A DNA stretch of 64,000 bases from Romanomermis culicivorax (GCA_963922205.1 CAWUHX010000028.1:1302001-1366000), one strand, 5' to 3'; positions 39,797-51,365 are shown, counted from the stretch's first letter. The notes: a model not told the origin generated them from the letters alone. Program-made: numbers and translations.

Positions 39797-40877
39797 TCGT
39801 GACAAAATGTCCCCAACATATGACTTTCACACAAAATGTCTCCAACAAAATATCTCTAAAAAATAGCGTACAGTTGATCTAAAAAGCGGAAAACAATATG
39901 TGACTTTTCTTGTTGAGCATGAATCCAAAAAGTCGGTGGTTCACATAGAGACCAAACGAGGTAAAACTTTTCAGCGTGAATTGTTATACCAGCCACAAAA
40001 ATTCTGAAAAAATGAAACGTCCTGTAAATTTCAATTTCAAAATATTCAAGCCACCTCCTTTACGCGTCTTCATGATTTTCCCACAATTCGTATCGACTTA
40101 ATAACAGACAAGTATAAAAGAAGACAAAGATAAGATATAAAGAACAAAAGAAATGGAACTGGAAATAGGAACTAAACCAAAAAGAAGATAATGAGAAGAA
40201 AATACATAAAGATAAATAAAGTTTAGTAGAAGATAAAAATTAACAGGGATTTAAAATTTAAAGTGAATGGCTATAAAATTAAGTTGAGACAGAATAGAAT
40301 GGAAAGAAAAAACTCTAGAATAGAGAGAAAAATGAAAAAAAAAACAATAAAGTACAGGAAACAGAACAAGGATAGTGAAAAAAGAGGGAAGCGGAAAAAA
40401 GAAAAATAGAATAGAAAAAAGAAAAATAGAATAGAAAAAAGAATACAAAGAAAAAGAAGTAGAAACAAGATCAGGAAAAAAATGTCCCCATAACAAAATA
40501 CCTACTCCTTCCTGGAATGTCAGTATACGCGCAGCAGAACTATAGGGAACTGAGTGGAGGCGCAGCCTTCCAACCAAGCATGGCAAGCTACATTTTTGTG
40601 CCACTATTGCAGAGCCAAACTGTCTTTCTTTCTTTTTTTGCTCCTATTTTATTTATTTTTTCCCTTCTTTATCCAATATTTTTATTCGCATTTATTTTTC
40701 TTTTATTTTCTGTGTCGTATGTCAACCAAATGAAAATTGGGCAGTATGTCTCTGGTCAGGAACCACTATTTTGTTGGAGACAGTTTGCAGGGGACATTTT
40801 GTTTGGAGATTATTTATTGGAAATCTTTCGCTGGGGATATTTTGTTGGAGATATTTTGTACGGATACATTTTGTCGT
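39797..40877. mobile_element. DNA transposon-like element with AACAAAATRTCYCC end arrays
   Basis: The left end reads GTCGTGACAAAATGTCCCC and continues ACACAAAATGTCTCCAACA. The right end, reverse-complemented, reads CTACGACAAAATGTATCC and then repeats CAACAAAATATCYCC and ACAAAATGTCCCC several times out to about 40740. Multiple subterminal repeats inside inverted ends are typical of cut-and-paste elements. The middle (40260-40480) is an almost pure purine strand (AGAAAAATAGAATAG repeats) with no transposase. The superfamily is not clear and no target duplication was established. Confidence 0.6.
40260..40480. repeat. Purine-rich low-complexity tract
   Basis: About 220 bp in which the plus strand is nearly all A and G, with a short tandem AGAAAAATAGAATAGAAAA unit near 40399-40440. 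It lies inside the element at 39797-40877. Confidence 0.6.
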
Positions 40878-40879
40878 AG

Positions 40880-42750
40880 ATTCATACAGAAAATCAAAAG
40901 AAAATATAAATAGTACTTGCTTTTCACTTTTCTTATGTAGAAGCTTTTCAAAAAAAGCAAAACAGAATATAGCAACATACGAGCATTATGTGCATATTTT
41001 CTCAAACTGAATTATTTCGAAATGCAAGAGAATGTCCATAAGATCGAAAACTAAAGAATGGACTTCATAAATCAATGAAACAATAAAATTTTGAGACAGT
41101 CATAGCAAGTCATGTCGTGTCACAAGATCAGGCTCTTTTATACGCATTTGAGGGATCTTCTGCACAAAGGGAAATTTTTGATCGAGTTTGTCGAAGTTTT
41201 ATATTTTTCTACTCAGCGAATCGTACAAAAGTTGAATTTTTCGGCCTTTTCGTTACAATTCGGGTCATTATTGAATATACTAACCTCAGCGTGGCATTCT
41301 TGAATGTGTAAATATTATGCTAGGCATATATCTTCATTTTCTATTCAAACCATTTTCACGTCCTTAAAATTACTCAGAATACTTGAAAGACCTGGAAATG
41401 AGTACACTTATCGTTAAGTGGTGACAAAAGAATTTTTTGCTTGCTAACTCCAATATAATAGTCTTATGGTAGCGGTCGACCAATCGCCGCAGGAAGAAAC
41501 GTTACTGCATCAGTTTTAGCAGCTAACGACAGTATCTAAACAGAAAATTCATCCTCAGCATATCAAAAGGACGGCTGATATGTTCCCTCATTTTTATTTG
41601 AAAAAGAGAAAATTTACGCGGTGCGAATAAAATCTTAATCACTTCTGCAGGGTGCAGACGATAAGCGTACAGAATAAAATGTCTCCAGAAGAGACAGAAA
41701 ACTTAATAACCGCAATTCAGCGCGGAGCGTCGAAAAAATTTCGCTTTTTCTGTGGCTTGTTACATAATTTCAGAAAACTTATGCAGTTGTATATAAGGTT
41801 CATTCAAAATCCCCAGATTTCCTCAGGTTTGCCAGATGCCGCAAAAAACCCTCTGAGATTCCCATATTTTCCAAGTTGTATATGAACCTTCTCATGAAAG
41901 AGAAAGCAGTAGCGCATAGCATTGCATCTTATAGGTTAAATAAGTGCTCTTTTCTTGACCGCCCGTTTTCTTGTTAATAAATAGTGTAAACTCCTTAAAA
42001 TGAAGTGTACTACTGAATCAACTTCTCACACATCACGTTTTAAGAAAATCGATCACATTAGTGCGTCCTTTTTCGAGAAGAAGTAAGCTTTTTTAACCTC
42101 CTATTAGGGGTAATACCTTGACTGACACTCCCTATGTTGCGTTGCTATCTGCGTCAATCGAATCTGAGAATACAAATTTTTGAAATTGCTTAACAAAAAA
42201 TCGGACATTTTCATTTCTAATAATTCATCAGAATAGTTAGACAATGAGATTTCTACGACTAACTCGTTTTTTGTCTTGATGCAACGAAAATCTGGGGAGG
42301 TTAAACATATTGCTTCATCAAATTTTAAGTGACTAGTAACTCATCGTCAGCCAATTTATATATTCAACATCTAGAATTAGTATGCTTTGATATTTAGGAT
42401 TGATATTTAGCATCCGCATTTTGACACATTATCTTGAAACATAATGTAATTAGGAGGTCTGGGAGACGGACGAGTTTTTACGGATTTTTTATTGGTTCAT
42501 GGTTCATCGAAAAATGATTTTAAAAAACAGTTATTTCGGGTAAAAGGACGGCGACAATAGCTCTAAGATAGCCATTGGAAAATCTGCAGTCTATGTTGCA
42601 AAACTTACGGACGAAAATTTTCGGGGGATGCATATGGCACTTACTCCCAATTATATGCATGGTATGCCTGTCTAATCTTGGTGAGGTCTACGTTTACGCT
42701 GATCAAGACACAGCTCGGATAAAATTCGTCAAAGCAAGTAAATTATACAG
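40880..42750. other. Non-coding region, downstream exons of the 42993 gene not found
   Basis: The gene whose first exon is at 42753-42993 should continue here on the minus strand, but I could not find an exon with a matching phase and coding character. A weak GGCGC-type palindrome with CAGCGCGGAGCGTCG lies near 41717. Nothing else recognised. Confidence 0.35.
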
Positions 42751-42752
42751 AC

Positions 42753-42993
42753 CTGAAGATTGATAGGCTGCTGCTGATGGCCAGTTTGGATTATCAGCCT
42801 GGTTGACGACAGGAACATTATACTTTTGATCGCGACGAGTGAAAGGGGCATTCGCAACAATACGTCCCCAATGCGGCAAATAGTGGTGTTCGTTAAAGCT
42901 ATTGCCATCACCGACCAACGAATTCAATAAACTATCACCCAGTAAATGTGCTTCTTTTTCATTATTCTCGTCCGAAGATGAAGATTCGGTCAT
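42753..42993 (-). CDS. First coding exon of an unidentified gene
   Basis: Opens directly after acceptor CCATTTTAG (one A, then ATG at 42993) and ends TCTTCAG/GTCTGT with one nucleotide left over. It encodes about 80 residues: an acidic Ser-rich start (MTESSSSDENNEKEA), then HYLPHWGRIVANAPFTRRDQ and NWPSAAAYQSS. The GC content and aromatic/charged composition contrast with the flanks, and the frame is the only sensible one. I do not recognise the family. The donor GTCTGT is weak, so the 3' boundary may be slightly different. Confidence 0.55.
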
Positions 42994-43075
42994 TCTAAAA
43001 TGGTCAAATGATGGTGATAGCAGAAATGTTCATTTGCGCCGAAAAGAATAATACGGAACAGAAATCCCCGATATA

Positions 43076-43802
43076 CAGGGTGTTGCATAATGATTGGAGA
43101 CACCCTTGTAGATGTAAAGGTATAAGCTACAAATACTTATCATATAGTAGCGTGTAGAGAATTCAGTTCTGCATTTCATTAACTATTTTCCAGTTTGAAA
43201 TACCGAACCTGACTAAATTAATGGGTTTAAAAAAAGCTACCCTAAAATCAACAAAAAAACGTGAGTTTAAATTAATAATCAGTTTCACCGCCATTTGCTT
43301 CCATAGCCTGTCAGAAACGTTCTGGCATCGAACACAAAAGGTTTTGAAAAAGCTCAATGTAATATTCTAATTCGGTGAAAACGAGACGCAAATTTCTTTT
43401 GTAATATTTACCTCGAGTAACGTCCTTGACCAACCATCCAGATGCATCAAACGTTTCACTCGATTTTTAACAATTTCCTCCAAATTTTCAGAGGGATTCA
43501 AAATCTGAATTGTTGCCCGGCCACATGTCAAATTTGAATTTTGAGGAATTTGAGACCTCGCTCTGGGAGCAGTAGTTGCGTGGCATTCGCTTTCATGCAT
43601 GTTGCATTTTTTCTGAATTTTTCTGACCAGTTTTATTGTAACTTGTTTCTTTACACATAAATTTAAATTGTAAGCAATGTAAATGTAGATTACCTTATGC
43701 AGAATTGAATTCTCTATAAGGTGGTGTATAACACTTCATTCTAGTATACACCTATTTGGCTAATGGCTGTAGGGGTGTCTCCAATGATTATGCAACACCC
43801 TG
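43076..43802 (-). mobile_element. Short Tc1/mariner-like element with decayed transposase tail
   Basis: Inverted ends CAGGGTGTTGCATAATGATT and its complement (one mismatch over about 30 bp, reaching GGAGACACCC), flanked by TA on both sides (43074-43075, 43803-43804), the mariner target. At 727 bp it is a deletion derivative. Minus-strand fragments NPSENLEEIVKNRVKRLM and, in another frame, MPERF...QAMEANGGETDY resemble the C-terminal end of mariner-type transposases (the NLEEL...I and RL...I..NGGH..Y segments). Confidence 0.7.
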
Positions 43803-43804
43803 TA

Positions 43805-45340
43805 GGAAACTTAGGAAGGGCTAAAATCCGATACGGTGGAGGCAGTACTTACTACCACCCTACCGCGATCTTTTCTTTGCTCACTGTCACGTCGGAGGCG
43901 ACGTTAGGTGGTTACCGTTGCCTCAATACAAAAGCATACAGCGTTCTGCTATATAACTCGTGTACTTCTCTCGCATGCAATTAAAAACTATGATTTTGTG
44001 TTTATTTTTGTCCAGATAACTTATTTAACAAACACATGGTTTAAATTACCATGCTTCTCAATTCAAATTCCGCTTCATGTTTAAAGGTATAGTCACAAAA
44101 AATTTGACAAATTTCAGATGTTAACCGTCAAAAATGCACCAAAATTATCTTTTCAATGTCAAATCCCCAAGCTTTTTCTCCTTTCTCGAAGATGTTTCTC
44201 CAAAAAACACGATTTGGGAAAAATACTGAATAGACGAATCCGATGAATTAGAAAATAGAATCCAGCGCGAAGCGCCGAAAATTTTTGGTCTTTTCTGATT
44301 TTACAGACTGGCGGAGCATTTTCTGACCAGGTAATCTCGAAAAAAATGTTTTTTAACTTTGTGCAAAGTTAACACAAAAATCTTCGTATGGAGCCAAACA
44401 TGTTTGTCTCGTACAAAAAAAGTGATGGTTTTTAATTATCGATTTTTTAGATTTCACACATCAAGATCAGCTATGAAGTATATACATTTTCAGGACTGTG
44501 AACACCCTATTTGTCTCAATCCACTCTCAAAAATACTACTCACTAGCCATCTTTCTGAAAGTACCCACTGATTCATTTCCTTCAAATTATACCTCACCAC
44601 TAATGAGTAATGACACTTCCTATAATTTTGTGTAGCGGTTAATCATTTTTCGAACATTTCACTCGAGCAGGAAGTCCTTCTTACAGGGCTAGTTAAATAA
44701 ATTTCCTGACCTATCGGAGTAATACCCTCTATACCTCTTATGGGATAGTTTGCATCAGCATTCGGCTTTTTTAATACTTTTTTGTAATTTTTGGGGACCC
44801 AACCCCCCCAAAAAAGTTTTGGTGATTCCAGAACCCAACTCCAAAATTTTGGGTTTACTCCCGCCCCAACTGGTCGTAGTTCTTACAGGTATGAAAGAAA
44901 TACTGCCTTAAATTTATAACGTCGCCAAGCACAAAGATTGTACAAAAAATTGGTCGAAAATTGAGAAAAATTCAAATTTCAAAAATTCGGCACTTTTTTA
45001 AGATTTTTAATTCAAACTCATCGGAAAAATACATTTTAGCAATAAATCCGATTAAATCGCCGAATGAACGATAATTTTGCAAAAAACCGCGATGAAAATG
45101 GTTTAAAATTAACATTTTGGTGCGAGCACTGTCCGCTAGGATAGAAAAATTTCTAAACTAGCAGGCGCGTGAAAACACAAATTTCTAGCGGGAACTTCGG
45201 TCGTCACGCGCGACACTGATCGCGGCCTGCCCGCTTGGCATATGTCACTTCCAAAGCGGACGAGCGGTTCACGCTCGATTTTGATAGGTCAATTTTTTTC
45301 TTTTTACTATAACGTGACGCGGGAAGCGTCAAGTGACATT
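43805..45340. other. Repeat-derived non-coding region
   Basis: Contains a degenerate palindrome CAGCGCGAAGCGCCG (44263-44277) with the GAAAATTTTT neighbour typical of that family, and a GC-rich patch at 45130-45300 with direct and inverted CCGCTAG/CTAGCGG-like words. No gene seen. Confidence 0.4.
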
Positions 45341-45344
45341 CGCC

Positions 45345-45620
45345 TTTACCTAGCTCAGGCGCGGCCTTTAGCATGTCTACCTTTATATATCACTTAATGT
45401 ATAAAAGTTTTCATCATCGGAAACGTATTATCTCATGGTTTAATTAATAATCTTCAATATTTTATCATGATATTTAATGGAGATTCGCATTTTTTCCTTG
45501 ACACAGTTTTTGAGAAAGATCCATTACGTCAAGTCTCTAAGCTTTTTGATGCGATTATTTCTTTCCTAACGTAAAATCAAATCAAAAGCTTCATGGGAGT
45601 GGTTTTCGGAAATTTCTACT
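45345..45620 (+). repeat. GGCGC-palindrome repeat family, copy B
   Basis: From CTAGCTCAGGCGCGGCCTTTAGC-like sequence through ATGTCTACCTT, ATCTTCAATATTTTATCATG, GATATTTAATGGAGATTC and GACACAGTTTTTGAGAAAG. Collinear with 22230-22480 (copy A) and with the reverse complement of 51990-52170. Confidence 0.75.
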
Positions 45621-45745
45621 ATTCTTTTTAGAAAAAATTTTTTTTCAAAAAAAAATTTTTGTGGTTTTCGGAAATTTCTACTCAACGTTTTAGAATATAT
45701 AAAAAGTGGTTTTCGGAAATTTCTACTCAACGTTTTAGAATAATA
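45597..45745 (+). repeat. Tandem repeat, three units
   Basis: GTGGTTTTCGGAAATTTCTA occurs three times (about 45599, 45660 and 45706). The last two units are also followed by CTCAACGTTTTAGAATA. It sits at the edge of repeat copy B, followed by the palindrome CCGGCGCTTCGCGCC at 45763-45777. Confidence 0.75.
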
Positions 45746-45942
45746 AAAAATCGAAAATTTTTCCGGCGCTTCGCGCCAGAATAAGGAACAAATCACTCTC
45801 TACTTTGATTTTAATTCATTTCTCAACGTTGTGAAGGTTCATTTAGAGCGTTTTAGGATATGAAAATCCGGAAAATTTTCGGGCGCTGTGCGTCGGACCA
45901 AGAGCTACATAAAATCAGATGATTCTAATCGGAACCATAGAA

Positions 45943-46146
45943 CATACCTGTATTTGGGGGGGGGGGGGGTTGGGGGGACCCCCAACTTGGCCAACCATAT
46001 ACCCAACCCCCCCCCCAGTTTGGAAAAAATTAAAAAAAATTTGGGAAAAATAAGAAAAGATTTGCAAAAAAGTGTTTTTTGGCCTTTTTTGGGAAAAATT
46101 CCAACTTTTTTCGACCCCCCAACTGGTCGGAGGTCTTACAGGTATG
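45943..46146. mobile_element. G/C-tract inverted-repeat element, copy 1
   Basis: Bounded by CATACCTGTA and TACAGGTATG. Inside, in order: a G run, CCCCCAACTTGGCCAACCAT, a C run with CAGTTTGGAAAAAATT, TTTTTTGGCCTTTTTTGGGA, a second C run, and CCAACTGGTCGGAGGTCTTA. The same order recurs at 46959, 47166, 47704 (inverted), 47866 (inverted) and 55225 (inverted). Size and ends suggest a miniature transposon; it has no coding capacity. Confidence 0.75.
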
Positions 46147-46189
46147 GAGGGGGGTTGGGGGACTTGGCCAACCATATACCCAACCCCCC

Positions 46190-46957
46190 TAGTGCTTCAC
46201 ATCGGGTACCCGGGTATACACGGGTACCCGAGTTAATTTTCTGAATGAAACCCGGGTGCTACCCAGGAACCCGGGTCTCAACAAGATATTGTATAAACGG
46301 AATATTTATATGCTATCACTTGTATTTATGTGCAGTTACACTGAATGAACGTATTTTCCTTTATTAATTCAGTGCATTTACCTGCTCAACGTGTTAACAA
46401 GGCCGCTTATGGCTCTCAAAAAGTCACTGTAGCATATTTTTAGCAACAAAAAATCTGTGTTTTAACAGTGAAGCACGAAACGGAAATGTAAAAAAGTCTT
46501 CGAGAAATTATGCCTGTGTGAAATATTGGTACTCGATACAGTATGCGAAAACAATAAAAGTTGGAGAAATGCGTTATGTATAAAGATTGAAGAGGCATAA
46601 AAATCGATGATGATGAGCCGGTATAGATGGTTAAGCCCGGACCTAGTGGGATATCTAGTTTGGAAATGGAATCATCAAATAGTTGTGATGCGTGACCAGG
46701 TCCCCACAATTTGCTTTAAAGAGTAAAAAATTTTGAAACATTCATTTTGTTCAAACAAAAATTTTTTTTTTTTAAATTTGTTTGAAGAAAATGTGTTATT
46801 GGGTTTTCCTAACTTTTGTTTAGTAGCACTTTGCAAGGCTCATGCCTCAAAATTTACGAATTTTCTGAAAATTTTCATGGAGTGCGTTCATTCACTGACT
46901 TTTTAAATACTTGCATATAGAACCCGGGTACCCGAAATATCTGGGTAACCCGGGTAC
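46190..46957. mobile_element. hAT-like non-autonomous element with GGGTACCCG ends
   Basis: The left end TAGTGCTTCACATCGGG matches the TAGAGCTTCACACCGGG end of the 21868 element. Both sides carry GGGTACCCGGGTA palindromes. The interior is collinear with 14040-14650. The right terminal TIR is cut off at GGGTACG where a CATACCTGTA element starts (46959). It appears inserted in another partial G/C-tract element (46147-46189). Confidence 0.65.
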
Positions 46958-46958
46958 G

Positions 46959-47144
46959 CATACCTGTACTTGGGGGGGGTGACACCCCAACTTGGCCAAC
47001 CCTGTACCCAAAATCATTTACCCCCCCCTCACAGTTTGGAAAAAATAAAAAAAATGTGCAAAAAACTGTGTTTTTTGGCCATTTTTGGGGAAAATTTCGA
47101 CTTTTTTCTACCCCCCTCAACTGGTCGGAGGTCTTACAGGTATG
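46959..47144. mobile_element. G/C-tract inverted-repeat element, copy 2
   Basis: CATACCTGTACTTGGGGGG at the left, GGTCTTACAGGTATG at the right, with the same internal block order as copy 1, including TTTTTTGGCCATTTTTGGGG. Confidence 0.75.
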
Positions 47145-47165
47145 GGGGTACGGGTACCTGGGTCC

Positions 47166-47355
47166 CATACCTGTACTTCGGGGGGGGGGGGGGGGACCCC
47201 CAACTTGGCCAACCATTTACCCAACATCACCCAACCCCTCCCCCAGTTTGGAAAAAATTTGCAAAAGAGTGTATGTTTTTTAACCTTTTTTTTGGGAAAA
47301 ATTTCGAATTTTTTCGACCCCCCCCCCTAACTGGTCGGACCTCTTACAGGTAATG
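47166..47355. mobile_element. G/C-tract inverted-repeat element, copy 3
   Basis: CATACCTGTACTTCGGGGG start; the degenerate end CTTACAGGTAATG carries a one-base insertion. Same internal order; one G run exceeds 12 bases. Confidence 0.7.
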
Positions 47356-47703
47356 TTAATATTTCGGATAAATTACTATTGCGGATAAATTAATGAGAAC
47401 TCTTTCGCTTTACCATGCTTTATCCGCTCCTGCAGAACACCAATATATTCTTCATGAGCTCATTTTGACTAACATAAGTAACCAGAATTTACTCGATTTT
47501 TTCATCATTCTTGTAGGTTTCTGACTCCAGGTACAACCAAATGCTTGGGTATGCTCCTAAAATGCATAAAAAAGCATCCGTTAGCCACATTATTATAAGC
47601 ACTTTTAAAAATGTCGTAAATTTTTGGAAAATGAGGAGAAAAGTTTTGGGTCCGGTTCTCATGTGGAAAAAATCTTCGAGGAAAAAAACGGTGCTTCCCC
47701 CTC

Positions 47704-47995
47704 CATACCTGTAAGAGGTCCGACCAGTTGGGAGGGGGGGGGGGGTAAATCCGAAATTTGGGAGGATGAGGGAGTCGAAAAAAGTCGAAATTTTTCTCAA
47801 AAAACATATACTTACACTTTTTTGCGAATTTTTTTAATTTTTTCCAAACTGGGGGGGGGGTTGAGCATACCTGTAAGACCTCCAACCAGTTTGGGGGGGA
47901 GGGGGGGTGAATCCGAAATTTTTTTTTGGGGGGGGGGGGGGGGTAGAAAAAAGTCGAAATTTTCCCCAAAAAGGCCAAAAAACATACACGTACGT
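47704..47995. mobile_element. Two G/C-tract elements in inverted orientation, copies 4 and 5
   Basis: CATACCTGTAAGAGGTCCGA at 47704 runs to about 47865, where the next copy begins with CATACCTGTAAGACCTCCAA at 47866. Both lack their distal ends. Copy 5 stops after AAAAGGCCAAAAAACATAC at about 47990, followed by ATCAATCAATCAATCA. Confidence 0.65.
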
Positions 47996-48048
47996 AATCA
48001 ATCAATCAATCAAGCACACTAAATTACTCAATGATAAATTGTTTTTAG

Positions 48049-48680
48049 AGAAACTGAACTTGTCCAAAAATACATCGGCTTCTTTGTTATTCAGTCCACT
48101 ATCAAATGGTACCTTGTAGACACTTTTGAACATTTATATGCGATTAAATACTAAATTATTACAGATAATAGTTCAACAATTGTAGTACAACAAAATTTAT
48201 CGACGTTGTCTTTTCCGTCATCGACTTCAACGTTTGAAAGTATGTACTTCTGTTACGAAATTTACAGAGGAATGATATCTAAAACTTTCAGAAATGCCCA
48301 CATCGTTGGCATCAGCCATCAATGAGGTTACACCATCGAGATGTATGACGGCCAGTGTCATCAAGTATCTTCAGACGGTACATGCGAAAAAAAACGAGTC
48401 GAAAAAGTCCAGAAAACGTCCTTGTCATGCACTTAGCCAATCTTTGATGGAACCAGAAGTCAGTGCTCAACTGAAAGAATTGAAAGAAGTGAAAAAAGCT
48501 AGAAACACTAATGTGTGTCCCATTTGCCGTATTCAATGGACAATTTACAAGAAAAAGTACAAAAAAGACTGGGCGTGCTGTGATGGATGTGATGGGTGGA
48601 TATGTGGTAACTGTTTAGCTGATGATTTTGATCCCACTGGTAATTTTATTTGTCAAGTTTGTGTTACTCATAACAATTAA
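48049..48680 (+). pseudogene. 3' exons of a pogo/jerky-like transposase gene with C-terminal zinc finger
   Basis: Exons 48049-48108, 48165-48239 and 48292-48680 join with matching phases and GT-AG borders; stop TAA at 48678. The protein end is Ser/Thr-rich, then basic (KKNESKKSRKRPCHALSQSL), then a zinc finger: CPICRIQWTIYKKKYKKDW, then ACCDGCDGWICGNC, then ICQVC. That C-x2-C...C-x2-C...C-x2-C pattern around Trp resembles the PHD-like finger at the end of pogo/jerky-type DDE transposases. The DDE domain itself is absent; G/C-tract elements lie where it should be. It could instead be a host gene end, so classification is moderate. Confidence 0.5.
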
Positions 48681-48765
48681 TCTTCCTTTGAATTTGGTTA
48701 ATATCGTGTATTTTGATCATGAAAATGCACATTTATCATTGTTTTAGTGTACCTCATATTTTTGT

Positions 48766-48813
48766 GTGTTGACCAGTGTTACCCACCCATTGGTGGGTAA
48801 CATTGGTCAACAC
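48766..48813. repeat. Near-perfect 22-bp-stem palindrome containing TTACCCACC
   Basis: GTGTTGACCAGTGTTACCC... pairs with ...GGGTAACATTGGTCAACAC across a CATT loop with one mismatch. The word TTGACCAAAGTTACCCACC and its complement recur at about 48950, 49165-49207 and 49380. They may be ends of the transposon whose gene ends at 48680. Confidence 0.7.
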
Positions 48814-49164
48814 GTTAATTTTTTTTCGTTAATAAATTTTGAATGATTGGTATTTTTATTTTCATCCATATTGATATTCTCATATACCTCTTGACTTGCT
48901 GTATCTGAATAACACAATATTTTTCACGTCAGGTACTTTTTTAGGTCAATTGACCAAAGTTACCCACCATAGGGACAGCTGGGAGTAGATTTACGAAAAC
49001 TTTTTTGCTGTTGATGATATTCATCATTTTCAGCTGAAATTTTGTGACAATAAAGGTCGATAGCTATGTTACCTTATATCCAAAATTTGTTTTGTTACGT
49101 TCTATCTGTGGTTAGATATAACAATTTTACTTGTCGAAAAAGTAACTTGAACAGAAATTATAAT

Positions 49165-49207
49165 GGCGACCAAAGTTGACCACCATGGTGGGTAACATTG
49201 GTCAAAA
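49165..49207. repeat. Second TTGACCAAAGTTxACC palindrome
   Basis: GACCAAAGTTGACCACC, then ATGGTGGGTAACATTGGTC: the same sequence family as 48766-48813, with an ACCAT/ATGGT centre. Confidence 0.6.
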
Positions 49208-49397
49208 AGTGAGCTCTTTTCAACGATCAATGGTATGTCAAATCTGCATGCTACTTATGAAATGATGTGTTTAATTGATTTGTCTGACATTTTTGACATA
49301 TGAGTTCCATGAAACATTTTTACGAATTACCCATGTATAAAAAGTTATATGTCGGAGAAGTCGAATTGACTCGATTTTGACCAAAGTTACCCAACTT

Positions 49398-51365
49398 TAC
49401 CTTACATTGTGTATTGTATATTTCTCTTTATTTGTAATTTTTCTTCTTTTCCTTGAATTTGCCCCTTACATATCACATGCTCTGTTCCATTTTTACTTTT
49501 CTTGTGTTCTTCACTCATGATTCCTTTTTTATGTGCCCACTGTATTTCAATTGCTAAATAGGGATTTCCTACTGCATAAAATAATGACACTTCTGATAAG
49601 ATTAATACTTTTAGCTGCCATTTCAGGGTTCATACAAAGTTGGAGAAAAAAAATTCCCTGTGTTTTCCAGGTTGACAAATGAAATTTTTCCAGGTTTTTA
49701 TAATGATGAAATATACTATACTGAAGAAAAATACTGAATAATAGAAACATGTGTGAGCTAAAGTATCATCAAAAATAGAGTTCTGAATCAAAAAATTTAT
49801 TTAAAATTATTGCGCAACCTAGTGCCGAAAAATTTTGGTTCCGAGGCCTCTAAAACGTCAGAAAATTAATTTTTCAGCACACTCTTATGCAGCTACCGAT
49901 GATCAATCATAATATTTTCACCATTTGATTGGTGGAAGCGTTAAAAAATTTTTTTTCTTCGTATATCAAGAGCCAGTAATTTACCAATCATAATTATTTA
50001 TGATATATATAAACCAACGTATAAACCATAAAAAAGTGTGATAGATATTTTACTTCGGACTCGGATATCGGTAATTAATGCGGTGCAGAGCACCGGAAAA
50101 AATTAAGATTTTGATATTCTATATCGTTGGAAAATGACTATTTTTAATATCTATTTCCTGCCTGAAAAGTCTAATTTTTCAGTGAATTCAACATGTTTTC
50201 ACTCAGCCAAACTACAATTCAGAAATTAGGCAAGCAGCAATGAATTGAAAGACTCTTTCAGACAGACGAGCCTCTGCTATTGTCCCGCGCTTAATCATTT
50301 TCCAAATGCACAAAGTTATCTTCACGAAAGACGAAAATTCTAAAGAACCACAAAATGATTTTGTGGAAATAATGTAGAAAAATCTAGCTTTTAGTCAAAT
50401 ATGTGAAAAAACAATACAAGGTCAAACATTCATCCATAACATGCTGATGTTTAAAAGCTATAAGCCAGCGTAAGCTAGGCCGCCATTTTCCAACCGCACA
50501 ACAGAAATGATAACAAGAATCATAAGTGATTTGAAATCCGGCGCGAAGCGCCAGACAATTTTCTAATATTTTTTCTTAAAAACGCATAAGAATACATCTC
50601 CGGACAGGAAACTCACCCAATCAAAAGGGTCGTTAGGCTCTAATTTTTATAAGCCATGTTGGCTTGTGCCCCTAAATTTTTAGGAGTCAATCAGAATTTT
50701 TAGAAGCCATGGTTCCTAATTGACCTAAAAAACCCTGACCAGACTAGATTTTTTTCGCTCGCAAATATGAATGCTCTATATAGCCGAAAACATTTTGTTG
50801 ATTAGTCTCCAATTTTCAGGCATAAATGAGGAATTTGAATGTTTTCTCGAATATTACCCTTACAATCCAATTGAAACATTGACTTTGACATAATAATTTA
50901 AAGGCTACATCGAAAGTTGAAGTTGGAAAAGTAAAAAAAAACGATCTCAAATACTCGATGATTTTAAGCAATTTCACTTTCAATGTGCATAGTCGAATAA
51001 GAAAACTCGCCGCAGCGCGGCGAAAAAATTTGACGATTTTCCTGTAATTTTCAACACAATATATTTATTTTTCCTTAAAATTCCCTGTGTTTTCCAGGTT
51101 TTCCAGACCTGAAAAAAAATTCCCTGTGTTTTCCAGGTTTTCCAGGTTGTGTATGAACCCTGCATTTTAAGGCTCCCTAACTAGTCTTAGATGATACAGG
51201 GAGCTTCCAGCAGTTTTTTACATAGTTATTTTGACGTACCAAACATTCTAAAGAATTAAGCCAGAAAAAAACCACTAAAAAACCATAGAAAAACCAAAAA
51301 AACCATAAAAGCCACTAAAAAACCAAAAAGTCGAAATTTCAAAAGTTTGGTTTTTGCCAACCCTG
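49398..51365 (-). mobile_element. hAT-type element related to 53418-54785, truncated at one end and interrupted
   Basis: Reverse complement of 53418-53870: the right end TTTTTGCCAACCCTG at 51365 equals the left end CAGGGTTGGCAAAAA of that element inverted, followed by the AAAACC-rich block. The segment at 49398-49620 matches 53640-53870 inverted. Another element (49624-51162) splits it. The left end is missing. Confidence 0.65.
49624..51162. mobile_element. Element with CAGGGTTCATAC inverted ends inserted in 49398-51365
   Basis: Ends CAGGGTTCATACAAAG and TGTGTATGAACCCTG, followed inward by repeated TTCCCTGTGTTTTCCAGG. The uninterrupted sequence is seen at 53628-53640 (inverted), which proves insertion. 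The flanking duplication looks like CATTT (5 bp), not the 8 bp of the other elements. It contains palindromes CCGGCGCGAAGCGCC at 50538 and GCCGCAGCGCGGC near 51011. No coding capacity seen. Confidence 0.65.

Noticed and set aside
45597..45745. CRISPR-like array
   Set aside because: Three adjacent units without unique spacers in a eukaryotic repeat region; a simple tandem repeat.
45888..48022. Several Pro/Gly-rich frames, 100-166 residues
   Set aside because: They read through G and C runs of the CATACCTGTA elements in many frames and both strands.
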